Origin: Lachnospiraceae bacterium | Lineage (GTDB): Bacteria > Bacillota > Clostridia > Lachnospirales > Lachnospiraceae | Assembly (NCBI GenBank): GCA_017470935.1 | Contig: JAFUXG010000003.1 | Span: 1-58,089 of the forward strand | Reading direction: 5' to 3' | Length of the DNA stretch: 58,089 nucleotides | Shown: in pieces, positions 50,179-58,089 of the stretch | Layout of the letters: each line of letters opens with the position of its first letter | Numbering within the stretch: the stretch's first letter is position 1 | The notes under the pieces: generated by a model | The model's input: the letters and a program-made list of their open reading frames with translations, nothing else | Databases searched by the model: none | What the model was told of the DNA's origin: nothing | Position numbers and translations under genes: made by a program

Positions 50179-51672
50179 ATGAAGAACAAAGGCCAGACCA
50201 CTGTTTTATTTTCTTTAATAATAAGCATTCTATTATTGTTCACTTTGTCTGCGCTTGAAGTGGGCAGGATTTATTGTGGGAAAATGAAGCTCAGGGCAGT
50301 TCTTCATAGCGCACACTCTAGCATTCTTGCTGATTACAACCGGGAGCTGTTTGAGAGATATCATTTATTATTCATGGACCCAACATATGGCACAGGAAGC
50401 TGTGCCATGGTGGAGGAAAAATTCAAGAATTATTTGGAGGCGTCCTTAAATGGTGAAGAAAGTGCGGAGGGCTTGTATAGCTTTTCTGTGGAGGAGGTGG
50501 CTCTTTCAAGCTACAGCACTATAACTGATAACCACATGAGGCTTTTGAAAAAACAGATAATGGAGTATGAAAAGGGAGCGGGAGCTGTTAATAAGCTAAC
50601 TGAGCTGGGAAGAAGAGCAGCAGATACTTCAAGGCAGATAGAAAAGGCAGGAGAGCATACAGAGCGTAATGCCACAACACTTTCGGAAAATACTGAAGAA
50701 GCTGCTGGTGAGGGTCTAGAGGATGCTTCAAAGGAAGAGCCTTCGGAGGAGCCCCCAAAAGTAGAGGACCCGAGAGATGTTTTGAAAAACTCTCTCTCGC
50801 TGGGATTGTTAACACTATTGCTTCCTGAAGGGGCGCAGGTGTCAAAGGAGCCACAGGATTTCTCTCATGGGCCCTCAAAGGCATATTCTGTTCTTGCTGA
50901 TAAAGAAAAGGATTCAGATTTTCAGGATGTGTCTAAGCTTGTGACGATTCTTGGAGATTCAGCAAAGGAGGATCAGAATACATTTACATCCCTTGGAGAA
51001 AAGGCGGCATTCTGTGTATATGTGACAGATCATTTCTCCCACCAGGGAGTATATAAGGATAGTGTTATGCACTGCGAGGCTGAATACATATTGAAGGGTA
51101 AGGACAATGACTACGATAATCTGGAGGCGGTGCTATCAGACATTATCTGGATGAGAATGCCTGTTAATTATATATATCTTCTGCAGGATGTTGAAAAGCA
51201 GAGTGAGGCATTAACTCTGGCTACAGCCATATGCAGTGCAACCGGCACAATGCCTATGGTGGAGATCGTCAAATACCTTCTGTTAGGCTGCTGGTCCTAT
51301 GGGGAATCAATATATGAGGTGAGAATGCTTATGCATGGTGAGAAGCTGCCCTTTATCAAAACCGCTATGGATTGGAATACCGACCTCAAAACTCTAAAGA
51401 CTAATAATCAGGCGGCCTCTGCAACTGTTGGCATGGATTATGATGATTATCTTAAAGTTATGCTTGCAAGGAAGGAAAGCAAGGATGTGACATATGGAAG
51501 AATGTTGGATCTTATTGAGCTTAACCTGAAGCAAGGTGATGAAAAACTGACTGTGGTTAATTTGTGCGGAGCCTTTTCAATACAAGGTATGATAAGACTT
51601 GAGCCTTTGTTGGTTAAGGATAGGGATGCAAGTGTATATGAGCATTATTTTCAGGAGGACTTTGCATATTGA
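50179..51672 (+). CDS. Tad-associated DUF5702-like pseudopilin
   Basis: 497 residues. N-terminal TadE/TadG-like helix (KGQTTVLFSLIISILLLFTL, about 5-24) followed by SALEVGRIYCGKMKLRAVLH, which fits DUF5702. The large exported part has a Glu/Ser/Pro-rich low-complexity stretch (about 160-200) and a helical C-terminal half (FIKTAMDWNTDLKTLKTNNQ). Probably a pilus-tip or base component exposed outside the membrane; the function is inferred only from location between the pilin and TadE-like genes. SD GGGAGGTGTGTT. Confidence 0.75.
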   Translation: MKNKGQTTVLFSLIISILLLFTLSALEVGRIYCGKMKLRAVLHSAHSSILADYNRELFERYHLLFMDPTYGTGSCAMVEEKFKNYLEASLNGEESAEGLYSFSVEEVALSSYSTITDNHMRLLKKQIMEYEKGAGAVNKLTELGRRAADTSRQIEKAGEHTERNATTLSENTEEAAGEGLEDASKEEPSEEPPKVEDPRDVLKNSLSLGLLTLLLPEGAQVSKEPQDFSHGPSKAYSVLADKEKDSDFQDVSKLVTILGDSAKEDQNTFTSLGEKAAFCVYVTDHFSHQGVYKDSVMHCEAEYILKGKDNDYDNLEAVLSDIIWMRMPVNYIYLLQDVEKQSEALTLATAICSATGTMPMVEIVKYLLLGCWSYGESIYEVRMLMHGEKLPFIKTAMDWNTDLKTLKTNNQAASATVGMDYDDYLKVMLARKESKDVTYGRMLDLIELNLKQGDEKLTVVNLCGAFSIQGMIRLEPLLVKDRDASVYEHYFQEDFAY

Positions 51673-51946
51673 AATACTGAAATGATGAAATGACAAGATA
51701 ACAAAATAAGCGCTGCCATACTCTAAAAGCTCTTACAGGAGGCTTAGTAAACCCCAATAATCACATATATATATGGCTGTCCTTTTCAAAAAAATTTAAA
51801 TTCTCCAAGTACGGCAAGGGTAGGCTTTTTGTAAGGGTTTTTAAAGTATGGTAATGGAATCTATACAATATTCACAATACAATATATTTTATGATGAGTT
51901 TCGTAAACGCATATATAGTGTAGTAATAGGAGAAGGAAAATAAGGA
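51673..51946. other. Intergenic gap within the Tad locus
   Basis: AT-rich, no gene seen. Possible -10 elements TACAAT at about 51879 and 51885 may start transcription of the TadE-like genes. Confidence 0.35.
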
Positions 51947-52861
51947 ATGAAAAGAAGGAACGAGGGCTCGGCGGTGGTTGAAGCCTGTGTGGTGATACCG
52001 CTGTTTCTGTTTTTTATGCTGTTTATCATTTATTTATACAGAATGATCTATGTTGATGCCCATATTCATCAATGCTTGTGTGAGGCGGCGGTGTATTGTG
52101 CAAAGCGCTGTTATCTTGAAGACAGACTGATGAAGGAGGGAGAAGGAGGAAATACAGGTGGTAAGGCGGCTGTAACCGACACCGCTGCTCCGTTGCAGGA
52201 TGGTGGAAACGATATTGGAACGGGAGGATTATTAACCGCAGAACCTGGAATATATACAGAAGGATCGTCTTCGGCAGGGTCTGGGGAGTCAACAGAAGGA
52301 TTATCTCTGGCAGAGCTTGGTGTGTCCACTGGAATCATCTATGCACAGTTTAACAAGTATATGGGCAATGATCCTATGGTTAAGCAGGTTGTGGCAGGGG
52401 GACAGAAGGGAATCCTTATTACAGTTGAGGCTGACGAGGCTGACAGGAATACCTTCGTCGCTAAGGCAAGCTATATGACAAAGATAGATGTTCCCATATT
52501 TGGAAGCTTTATGTTTCCTAGAAGTAACGAAGTGAAGCAGAAGGCATTTCTTGGATACAGCAGTGAGGATGGGGTGGATGAGGATGAGTCATATGTATAT
52601 GTTACGCCCAATGAGTCCGTGTATCATGTGAGCCGTAGCTGCTCTCATTTAAAAAGGAGTGTTAGGGCTGTGTCAGGACATGGGGGCTATGAGCCGTGTA
52701 AATTTTGTGGGAAGGAAGAATCAGGGGGACAGGTATATGTGACAGAAAACGGGGATGCATATCATTGTAACCTTAAGTGTCTAGGGCTTAAGAGAACAGT
52801 TAAGAGAGTCAGGAAGAAAACGGTGGCAGGGCTTAGAGTGTGCAGCCTGTGTGGAAGATAA
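51947..52861 (+). CDS. tadE: TadE-like protein with two Cys-rich C-terminal repeats
   Basis: 304 residues. TadE start: RRNEGSAVVEACVVIPLFLF (about 3-22), then one membrane helix. A Gly/Ser/Thr-rich region (about 60-120) follows. The C-terminus carries two similar modules: YVYVTPNESVYHVSRSCSHL...EPCKFCGK (about 219-259) and VYVTENGDAYHCNLKCLGLK...RVCSLCGR (about 264-304), each with Y-H, C, LKR and a terminal C-x2-C. These may bind zinc or form disulfides outside the cell. This end is unusual for TadE. SD AGGAGAAGG. Confidence 0.78.
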   Translation: MKRRNEGSAVVEACVVIPLFLFFMLFIIYLYRMIYVDAHIHQCLCEAAVYCAKRCYLEDRLMKEGEGGNTGGKAAVTDTAAPLQDGGNDIGTGGLLTAEPGIYTEGSSSAGSGESTEGLSLAELGVSTGIIYAQFNKYMGNDPMVKQVVAGGQKGILITVEADEADRNTFVAKASYMTKIDVPIFGSFMFPRSNEVKQKAFLGYSSEDGVDEDESYVYVTPNESVYHVSRSCSHLKRSVRAVSGHGGYEPCKFCGKEESGGQVYVTENGDAYHCNLKCLGLKRTVKRVRKKTVAGLRVCSLCGR

Positions 52862-52867
52862 GAGGAA

Positions 52868-52905
52868 CAGGGTTCAGAGTGTATGGTCTGTGTGGAAGGC
52901 GAAGC
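52868..52905 (+). repeat. Imperfect duplication of the preceding gene's 3' end
   Basis: CAGGGTTCAGAGTGTATGGT and the following CTGTGTGGAAGGCGAAG copy, with about eight changes, the last 36 bases of the TadE-like gene (CAGGGCTTAGAGTGTGCAGC...). It encodes the C-x2-C-G-R end and lies just past the stop. Confidence 0.6.
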
Positions 52906-52993
52906 AGACAATACAGCTACATAAACTGTGAAAGGATGCCCGGTTTTGTTGGTATGTGCGGTTGATCTAAAGAAAGATGAGGTGATGAATGTC

Positions 52994-53317
52994 ATGAGAC
53001 GTAATAGAGGAAGTGCAGTGGTGGAGGTGACGCTGCTGGTGCCAATTATGCTTGGCTGTATTTACTTTTATATAATGAGTATGCTATATCTGGTGGAGCA
53101 TGGCAGGGTGGTTAATAGTCTTTCGGAAAGGCTTTATGAAGCAATAGACAGCACAGAGGAGAAATCCACAGGAGAAGGTACATTGGCAAAGGGTGGCGTG
53201 GAGAGCTTTGAGGAACGCTTTGAAAATTACACTATTTCTCTGACACTGCAGGCGGATGACAGTGATCCTGTAAAAAGCTTAAGGAGGTGGCAGCTGATTG
53301 CAGACACAGTTCGTTAG
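52994..53317 (+). CDS. Second TadE-like minor pilin
   Basis: 107 residues from the ATG 9 bases after GAGGTG. MRRNRGSAVVEVTLLVPIML is a typical TadE N-terminus, then FYIMSMLYLVEHGRVVNSL with one membrane helix. The rest is polar, with a Glu/Lys/Gly stretch. It is processed by TadV and probably forms a heteromer with the TadE-like protein at 51947. An in-frame start at 52928 exists without an SD. It overlaps the next gene's TTG start by 20 bases. Confidence 0.78.
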   Translation: MRRNRGSAVVEVTLLVPIMLGCIYFYIMSMLYLVEHGRVVNSLSERLYEAIDSTEEKSTGEGTLAKGGVESFEERFENYTISLTLQADDSDPVKSLRRWQLIADTVR

Positions 53318-54929
53318 AGAGGGCATGAAAAATTATTTGGTGATAAATGACATAGAATTATGGGACAACGAGTATGAGATCAATCTGTTTCGCAATCAGA
53401 ATATTCCATGCTTTATGGCCTGTGAGCTTAGAGAGGTGAACGGGAAAGCACAGCTTTATTATAAGCTGCAGTATAGAACAAGTCTGAAGGAAGTCTTTGG
53501 ACATATAAGCTTTACCGCTGAGAAGATCAACAATATTATGCGCAGCATTGTGAAGGCCTTAGAGGTGTGCGAGGAATTTCTTCTTCTGCCGGATAATATA
53601 ATATGCACTCCCGACAAGGTTTTTATGGAGGTTAATACAGGGAGGCTGTTGTTTGGCTATTGCCCATGCATGTCTGGCGGTAGAGGGTCGCTGCAGGAGC
53701 TGGTCATGGAGATTTTACAGAATGTTGACAGAAGATATGAGAAGGGAGCTATTGATCTTCTACAGTTTTATAACCTTTTGACAGAAGCCGACTGCAGCAT
53801 TGAAGGGCTGAAGAATGTTACCATTTATGGCGGCAGGTGTGATAGGGCTGATGTGGATGAATATGGGAGAAGGGATGATGAAGAAAGGTATAATAATATT
53901 ATAGTAACAAAGGACAAGCGGGGTAAAGATAAAGAGCATATTAAGAACAAAAAAGAAGTCCATGATGCCGTAAATGATAATAATGCAATGGGTGTGAGCA
54001 AGAATGTGAATAAGAAGATATATAGGAGAATTAAAACAAATGAAGGCAGTAAGATTATGCAAATGATAGTGAAAACAGGAATGGCATTGACTGCTGCTGT
54101 TGATATATTACTGCTGGCAGGATTGGTCTTTAACGTGTTGACCTATGAAAAAACAGGATTTCTTTTTGTGGGCATGGCGGTGCTTATTGTATTGGTGATT
54201 ATCTACATGCAGGTGGAGCCTTACGAATCGCCGGATGAGATAATGGAAAGCTATATGAAGGAACGGGAGGGGGAGAATATCAGAATACATGATCAATATG
54301 GAAATGATGGAAGAGGTGTTCAAAACCTATATAATCAGGAAGGCAGCGGTGGTCAAAACCTATATGATCAGGAAGGCAGCGGTGATCAATACCTATATGA
54401 TCAGGAAGACAGCAGTGATCAATACCTATATGATCAGGAAGACGGCAGTGATCATGACAAATATAAGTATAACGAATGTTTTCATGATAGCATAGGAGCT
54501 TCGGTGAAAGCTGCCATACCAATGAATAACGCACAGGGCGGAGACATAGATGGGGAGACAGTGCTTCTTACAAAGGAAACGGAGGATAAGACGCAGCTGG
54601 TAAAGGAGGACAGTCCTGGCAGCTTATATCTTATTCCTGTGGAGGGTGACCGATATGATTCCTTCTCCATAGAAAAGAGCAGCCTTGTTGTTGGGAGTAT
54701 GAGGGGAAGCTGCGACCATGTTATATCGGCAAGGGGAGTCAGCAGGCTTCACGCGAAGCTTTTCCGTAAAAATGATGGGATATATATTATGGACATGAAT
54801 TCGACTAATGGTACTTATCTAAATGGAAATATACTTACCCCGTGTAAGGAATATAAGTTGGAGCTAGGTGATATGGTATCATTTGCAAAGGTAGAATATA
54901 TAATCTCGGAGAAAATGCAAGGTAAATAG
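53298..54929 (+). CDS. FHA-domain membrane protein with DUF6382-like N-terminus
   Basis: 543 residues. N-terminal cytoplasmic domain (about 1-180: FRNQNIPCFMACELREVNGK, LLFGYCPC) matches DUF6382. Two membrane segments (about 260-300; LTAAVDILLLAGLVFNVL, LFVGMAVLIVLVIIYMQVE) follow. A repeat region (about 344-387) and a C-terminal FHA domain (about 440-540; GSMRGSCDHVI, VSRLHAKLF, MNSTNGTYLNG) complete it. FHA domains bind phospho-Thr, so a Ser/Thr kinase likely controls this pilus. The TTG start has AAGGAGGTGG eight bases upstream; ATG 53325 is a weaker alternative. Last gene of the Tad locus. Confidence 0.82.
   Translation: MQTQFVREGMKNYLVINDIELWDNEYEINLFRNQNIPCFMACELREVNGKAQLYYKLQYRTSLKEVFGHISFTAEKINNIMRSIVKALEVCEEFLLLPDNIICTPDKVFMEVNTGRLLFGYCPCMSGGRGSLQELVMEILQNVDRRYEKGAIDLLQFYNLLTEADCSIEGLKNVTIYGGRCDRADVDEYGRRDDEERYNNIIVTKDKRGKDKEHIKNKKEVHDAVNDNNAMGVSKNVNKKIYRRIKTNEGSKIMQMIVKTGMALTAAVDILLLAGLVFNVLTYEKTGFLFVGMAVLIVLVIIYMQVEPYESPDEIMESYMKEREGENIRIHDQYGNDGRGVQNLYNQEGSGGQNLYDQEGSGDQYLYDQEDSSDQYLYDQEDGSDHDKYKYNECFHDSIGASVKAAIPMNNAQGGDIDGETVLLTKETEDKTQLVKEDSPGSLYLIPVEGDRYDSFSIEKSSLVVGSMRGSCDHVISARGVSRLHAKLFRKNDGIYIMDMNSTNGTYLNGNILTPCKEYKLELGDMVSFAKVEYIISEKMQGK
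54327..54458 (+). repeat. Four 33-bp in-frame tandem repeats in the FHA protein
   Basis: Units at 54327, 54360, 54393 and 54426, each coding for 11 residues of the type LYDQEGSGDQY. They make a flexible acidic linker between the membrane segments and the FHA domain. Confidence 0.85.
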
Positions 54930-55199
54930 TATTCCAGTTATTAAATTGTTTGATATTAATTATCTAGGTATAATTTATATAGCACAAATATGGCTTACAA
55001 ATGAAATGGATGGGCATCTGAGGGGATAAAAAGATGGATCTTGGATATATTATTAGAAAGGATGATTAGATGTTGAAAAATTAAATACGTAATTTTAAAA
55101 ATAAAAAAATATTAAAAATCAGAGACTATTAGGAAAGTTTAAATGTATTACCGCTAGGTGATAATAATAAAGATGAAAAGAATGAAAGGATGATAAAAT
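54930..55199. other. AT-rich gap
   Basis: 270 bases without a gene of note between the Tad locus and a small gene. AAAGGATGATAAAAT at the end is the ribosome site of the next gene. Confidence 0.4.
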
Positions 55200-55436
55200 A
55201 TGGATGTAGTATATGTTTTATATGAGGAGCGAGAATCTAGTCAACTCTGCGGAGTAAGAGGAGTTTGGGATAACCGTGAAAATGCTATTAATGAAATGAA
55301 ATCATTAATTCAAAGAAATGATTTGTATTCGGAGTTTAGTGAAATAAATTATGAAAAGGGATATTCGGAAAGTGATCCGATATATTCTGAAGATGAATAT
55401 TCTAATTACTATATTAAACAGATAGAAAAGAAATAG
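55200..55436 (+). CDS. Small hypothetical protein
   Basis: 78 residues: MDVVYVLYEERESSQLCGVR, then GVWDNRENAINEMKSLI, and an acidic Tyr-rich end. It resembles small proteins often found alone in islands (pattern of DUF7336 type, tentative). SD AAAGGATG at 8 bases. Ends at a strong bidirectional terminator. Confidence 0.6.
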   Translation: MDVVYVLYEERESSQLCGVRGVWDNRENAINEMKSLIQRNDLYSEFSEINYEKGYSESDPIYSEDEYSNYYIKQIEKK

Positions 55437-55444
55437 AAATAATT

Positions 55445-55481
55445 GAGCAGTTCATTTAATATATAAATGAACTGCTCGCAG
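55445..55481. terminator. Bidirectional terminator
   Basis: Perfect 13-bp stem GAGCAGTTCATTT / AAATGAACTGCTC with loop AATATAT, followed by GCAGTTTT on the plus strand and by AATTATTT on the minus. It separates the convergent small gene and restriction endonuclease gene. Confidence 0.85.
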
Positions 55482-55483
55482 TT

Positions 55484-56110
55484 TTAATCTAAATATTTTT
55501 TTAAGTACTTATTGAAATGATTAACTAAAGACTGCCCATCTTCACCTGGTCGCCACATGAAATAATTTTTGTCGTATTTATCAAACCAAAAAGCAATTTC
55601 TCTGTTTCTTTTTGGATCCCTTGTTATATCACCTTCTAAAACAACCCAAAATGGGAGAATGGATAAATCAGTAATTTTACTTTTTTCACGATATACTCTC
55701 ATTAGTCCAGGAGTGAATAATTTGCACATACGTTCATGAACGTTTCCTCGGCCATCGTTAGGTTTACCGCCCTCAACCCAGCCGTCTTGACGTTTGATTT
55801 CACCAAAAATAGTTTTGCCTGTTTTTGAATTGGTTATAGAAAAATCAGGAGAAACACCCCAACCGCGTTTTTTAATTTTGGACATAGTTTTTTTGTCAGG
55901 ACAATATATTTGAGAGAGAGTTTCTTCAGATAAAATAACGTTTTCATATAAATGCTTAAAATCTTTAGGATGATCCGAAATCACATATTTTGTTCCTTTA
56001 AAAGCTTCCTTAAATACAGCGATTAAGTTTTGTTCTGCAATACCTGCTTTACCACTTGGTCCAGATTCAGTTTGCCAGTTATCTCTTCCCTGTAAATCTT
56101 TTTTTGCCAT
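55484..56110 (-). CDS. Type II restriction endonuclease, MunI-like
   Basis: 208 residues. PD-(D/E)XK core: GVSPDFSITNSKTGKTIFGE then IKRQDG (about 91-113), i.e. P-D...E-x-K. Overall layout (LQGRDNWQTESGPSGKAGIA, GGKPNDGRGNVHERMCKLFT) recalls R.MunI, which cuts CAATTG. The MT-A70-like methyltransferase at 56460 agrees, since M.MunI belongs to that family. Recognition of CAATTG is inferred. SD GAGGTG. Probably co-transcribed after the XRE gene on the minus strand. Confidence 0.75.
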   Translation of the reverse strand: MAKKDLQGRDNWQTESGPSGKAGIAEQNLIAVFKEAFKGTKYVISDHPKDFKHLYENVILSEETLSQIYCPDKKTMSKIKKRGWGVSPDFSITNSKTGKTIFGEIKRQDGWVEGGKPNDGRGNVHERMCKLFTPGLMRVYREKSKITDLSILPFWVVLEGDITRDPKRNREIAFWFDKYDKNYFMWRPGEDGQSLVNHFNKYLKKYLD

Positions 56111-56119
56111 AAGTACACC

Positions 56120-56325
56120 TCACATATTTTTGAATAATTCTTCAAGTGAAACCCCGAAACCATCGGCTATTTTTTGATATTTTTAATGGATACATTTCGC
56201 TTGCCGGCTTCAACGGAAGCGTAGTAAGTTCTATCCATATCAATTTTTAAAGCCATTTTCTCTTGGCTTAGCCCTTTTTGGTGCCGAAGTTCTTTGATTC
56301 GATTTGCGAAATCGTCTACTATCAT
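56120..56325 (-). pseudogene. XRE-family controller (C protein) gene with a frameshift
   Basis: From ATG 56325 the frame reads MIVDDFANRIKELRHQKGLS, then QEKMALKIDMDRTYYASVEA and GKRNVSIKNIKK, ending at TAG 56167-56169: 52 residues. Adding one A to the run of six gives IADGFGVSLEELFKNM and a stop at 56120, the normal end of a C-type XRE helix-turn-helix. The truncated form loses the last helix. It lies directly upstream of the endonuclease gene, as C genes do. Real mutation, phase variation or a sequencing error are all possible. Confidence 0.75.
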
Positions 56326-56376
56326 AAAATCACCTCACATAAAATATTGTATTGATATTCTTTATATAAGGCAACG

Positions 56377-56416
56377 GGTTTTAAGTCACATGGTTATTGA
56401 CTTTAAAGTTAATTTC
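56377..56416. promoter_or_regulatory. Candidate C-box between divergent R and M genes
   Basis: TTTTAAGTC (56379-56387) and GACTTTAAA (56399-56407) form an imperfect inverted repeat with an 11-base gap, and TTGACTTTAAAGTTAA is itself near-palindromic. GACT/AGTC cores are typical of C-protein operators. TATAAT at 56425-56430 is the likely -10 of the methyltransferase gene. Confidence 0.5.
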
Positions 56417-56459
56417 GATTATTCTATAATCACATTGCTATATAGAAAGGATGATACAG

Positions 56460-57218
56460 ATGTCTCACAAAGAAAAGTCAGATGTTACAGCGTATTCTAT
56501 TTATAATGTTGAACAGAAGAAAAGGACAAAGGTTAATCCATTAGAAGATATTTACCCCAAATTACCAGAAAAAAAATATCAGGTTATTTATGCAGATCCA
56601 CCTTGGGATTACGGTGGAAAGATGCAATATGATAAATCTACAATTAAGGATGAAAATGCAGGTTTTGAAAAGAAAATTTTTATTAGTTCAGCATCATTTA
56701 AATATCCTACTGTAAAATTAAAACAATTAAAAGAGTTAGATGTAAACGCCATTGCTGCTGATGATTGTATTCTGTTTATGTGGACAACTGGACCTCAGAT
56801 GGCTAATTCAATAGAACTCGGTGAAGCATGGGGATTTGAATATAAAACTGTAGCATTCGTTTGGGATAAAATGGTACATAATCCTGGAAGATATACGTTA
56901 AGCCAAACGGAGTTTGTTCTTGCATTTAAGAAAGGAAAGTTTCCTCAGCCAAGAGGAGCAAGAAATGTACGTCAAATGGTTACTATACACAGAGGGGATC
57001 ATAGTGTAAAACCTGTTGATGTAATTGAAGGAATAACAAAAATGTTTCCAGAGCAGGATAAGATTGAGCTTTTTGCCCGTAATAATTACGTTGGATGGGA
57101 TAATTGGGGACTTGAAATACCTGATGAAAAAATTGAAATTAAGACGGCGGGTGAAATTGATAGAGAGTCGCGTAAAAAAAATCCGAACGGAGAACAGCAA
57201 GTTTTAAAGTTTGGATAG
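56460..57218 (+). CDS. MT-A70-family DNA adenine methyltransferase (M.MunI-like)
   Basis: 252 residues from the ATG eight bases after AGAAAGGATG; ATG 56451 is too close to the SD. Catalytic YADPPWDYGG (about 42-51), then DCILFMWTTGPQMANSIELG, FVWDKMVHNPGRYTLSQTEF, GDHSVKPVDVIEGITKMFP and the SAM-related LFARNNYVGWDNWG near the end. It should make N6-methyladenine protecting sites cut by the adjacent endonuclease. Divergent from R and C genes. Complete. Confidence 0.85.
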   Translation: MSHKEKSDVTAYSIYNVEQKKRTKVNPLEDIYPKLPEKKYQVIYADPPWDYGGKMQYDKSTIKDENAGFEKKIFISSASFKYPTVKLKQLKELDVNAIAADDCILFMWTTGPQMANSIELGEAWGFEYKTVAFVWDKMVHNPGRYTLSQTEFVLAFKKGKFPQPRGARNVRQMVTIHRGDHSVKPVDVIEGITKMFPEQDKIELFARNNYVGWDNWGLEIPDEKIEIKTAGEIDRESRKKNPNGEQQVLKFG

Positions 57219-57590
57219 AAGTATTTTTAAGCAGATATGTGTAATAAGCTAATCTGGATTAGTTGTTTTATATCTTCAAGAAGGGTTGAGGAAGAATAGA
57301 GGGATTTATATTTTATTTTTAGGGATACAAATATAAATCCTGAATTGAAAAAGTAAATTCCGTATGAAACATTAAATTCCACATGGTGCTCAAAATCTAA
57401 GAAAATATTAAAGTTTATTAGCTGTTTTGCTGTTTTTGTGATAGTATATAAGTGAAATTTTTCAAAATATCCGTATTTTAGGGCATGCCAAAAACACCGC
57501 TGAAATTGTGCTGTGAAAAACTAAATTCCACCGGTGCTGTATGAAAATGTGAAATTTTTGTCCTAAGCGGTGTTTAGAAAAATTTAGGGT
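57219..57590. other. Gap between methyltransferase gene and IS coding region
   Basis: No gene. A weak terminator (CTAATC-TG-GATTAG then TTGTTTTAT, 57249-57270) follows the methyltransferase gene. From about 57350 the sequence carries several TAAATTCC copies belonging to the IS end. Confidence 0.5.
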
Positions 57591-58089
57591 TTATTTAAGC
57601 AGCTTCGGTGTTAATGTGACATCATCCGGTGCCACATACCGGAGCTGTAATTCCATATGGCATATGCGTTTGCCGTACTTATCCATAGCAAGCATATAAG
57701 GTGTATTACCGTTAAGGGCAGCTCGTGGTGTGGCATTGATGTGATTTACACATTTACGTACATCCCATTGCGTCAGATCAGTGAATACAGTACCTTTGGG
57801 AATGATCATTCTTAGCATAGTGTGCACTTGCTCTATGCCGGCTTTCTGACAACTTCGCATGGGGTCACAGTAATAAATGCTGGAGCGCTGCAGATCATTT
57901 ATACCGGTTTCGAGGCGCCCGGGATCGGAGAATTCACTTCCCCGGTCGGTAAGGATTATTTCAAATACAGTCTGGAAGTCATATGTCCCCATGGTGTTCT
58001 CGAGCTGGTCAAAAACTGCACGAACGGCACCTTTGCTGCAACGCGGAATAAGTCTTGCATAGAAGAATTCTATTTCAGGATCATAGAAA
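57345..58089 (-). mobile_element. End of an IS30-like insertion sequence (runs off the window)
   Basis: It contains the C-terminal part of a transposase and a non-coding end of about 240 bases with three TAAATTCC motifs, two of them followed by CAC-GGTGCT (57374-57392 and 57515-57541). The exact terminal inverted repeat and target duplication cannot be fixed because the other end is outside. Confidence 0.6.
57591..58089 (-). CDS. IS30-family transposase, C-terminal part (partial)
   Basis: The frame is open to the window edge, so the N-terminus is missing; 165 residues seen. DDE integrase core: FYDPEIEFFYARLIPRCSKG, then EIILTDRGSEFSDP (second Asp), RSCQKAGIEQVHTMLRMIIP (catalytic Glu) and VNHINATPRAALNGNTPYML, all IS30-like. 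The stop is followed by the IS end. It may be a complete, active copy; only part is visible. Confidence 0.85.
   Translation of the reverse strand, partial: FYDPEIEFFYARLIPRCSKGAVRAVFDQLENTMGTYDFQTVFEIILTDRGSEFSDPGRLETGINDLQRSSIYYCDPMRSCQKAGIEQVHTMLRMIIPKGTVFTDLTQWDVRKCVNHINATPRAALNGNTPYMLAMDKYGKRICHMELQLRYVAPDDVTLTPKLLK

Noticed and set aside
1-58089. CRISPR array
   Set aside because: The only regular repeats are 33-, 42- and 72-bp coding repeats and three 29-bp-phased promoter repeats; none has conserved repeats with unique spacers and no cas gene is present.
1-58089. tRNA or rRNA genes
   Set aside because: No cloverleaf with GTTCRA-type arm or rRNA-like sequence was noticed on either strand; a tRNAscan run would settle it.

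Overview
The window looks like a chromosomal stretch of a low-GC, Gram-positive Clostridia, most likely a Lachnospiraceae. The evidence is MecA, a CwlD-like amidase, a SleB-like hydrolase, WalR-type boxes, Sua5 with its C-terminal domain, a eukaryotic-type HisA, AtpZ/AtpI, and a Flp/Tad pilus locus with DUF5702-like and FHA proteins. Shine-Dalgarno sites of the AAGGAGG type are common. The species cannot be named from the sequence alone.

Layout. 1-1.5 kb: the end of a SpaA-like surface protein, then mecA on the minus strand. 1.5-2.96 kb: an AT-rich gap with a palindrome array, a possible short transcript and a 40-residue ORF. 2.96-19.9 kb: a long, AT-rich, co-directional defence island. It holds an AlbA_2/Schlafen-type protein, a PAPS-reductase-family protein with zinc-ribbon and ferredoxin ends, a DUF4007 protein, a 1193-residue P-loop ATPase, a cysteine desulfurase, an SF2 helicase, a GHKL ATPase and a PLD-type nuclease. 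A second group follows with another PAPS-reductase-family protein, another GHKL ATPase and a Rossmann-like protein. The first part has the gene content of an Ssp-type DNA phosphorothioation system. The helicase/GHKL/PLD trio looks like a restriction arm. The last trio (16.6-19.9 kb) does not match any system I can name and is the best candidate for something undescribed.

20-30.7 kb is an accessory region. It has a hypothetical gene, RhuM, a pRiA4b ORF-3-like protein, and a cluster reminiscent of RNA repair (KptA, SfsA, two RlaP/YcgL-type nucleotidyltransferases). A MATE transporter, decayed genes (a deleted chloramphenicol acetyltransferase, an AraC-TfoX chimera, a frameshifted membrane protein) and an AAA ATPase with three 29-bp-spaced operators follow.

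30.7-43.5 kb is core-like: amidase, Sua5/TsaC, RpiB, AtpZ/AtpI, SleB-like hydrolase, a PrcB-like lipoprotein, TrmB, an unusual HisA-YfhO fusion, GalU and a hybrid histidine kinase. 43.8-54.9 kb is a complete-looking Tad pilus locus behind a strong promoter with AATTATGTA/TACATAATT sites; a related palindrome block occurs at 1.77 kb. 55.2-58.1 kb holds a small gene, a MunI-like type II restriction-modification set with a frameshifted XRE controller gene, and the end of an IS30-like element running off the window.

All family names come from reading translated motifs; no database search was possible.
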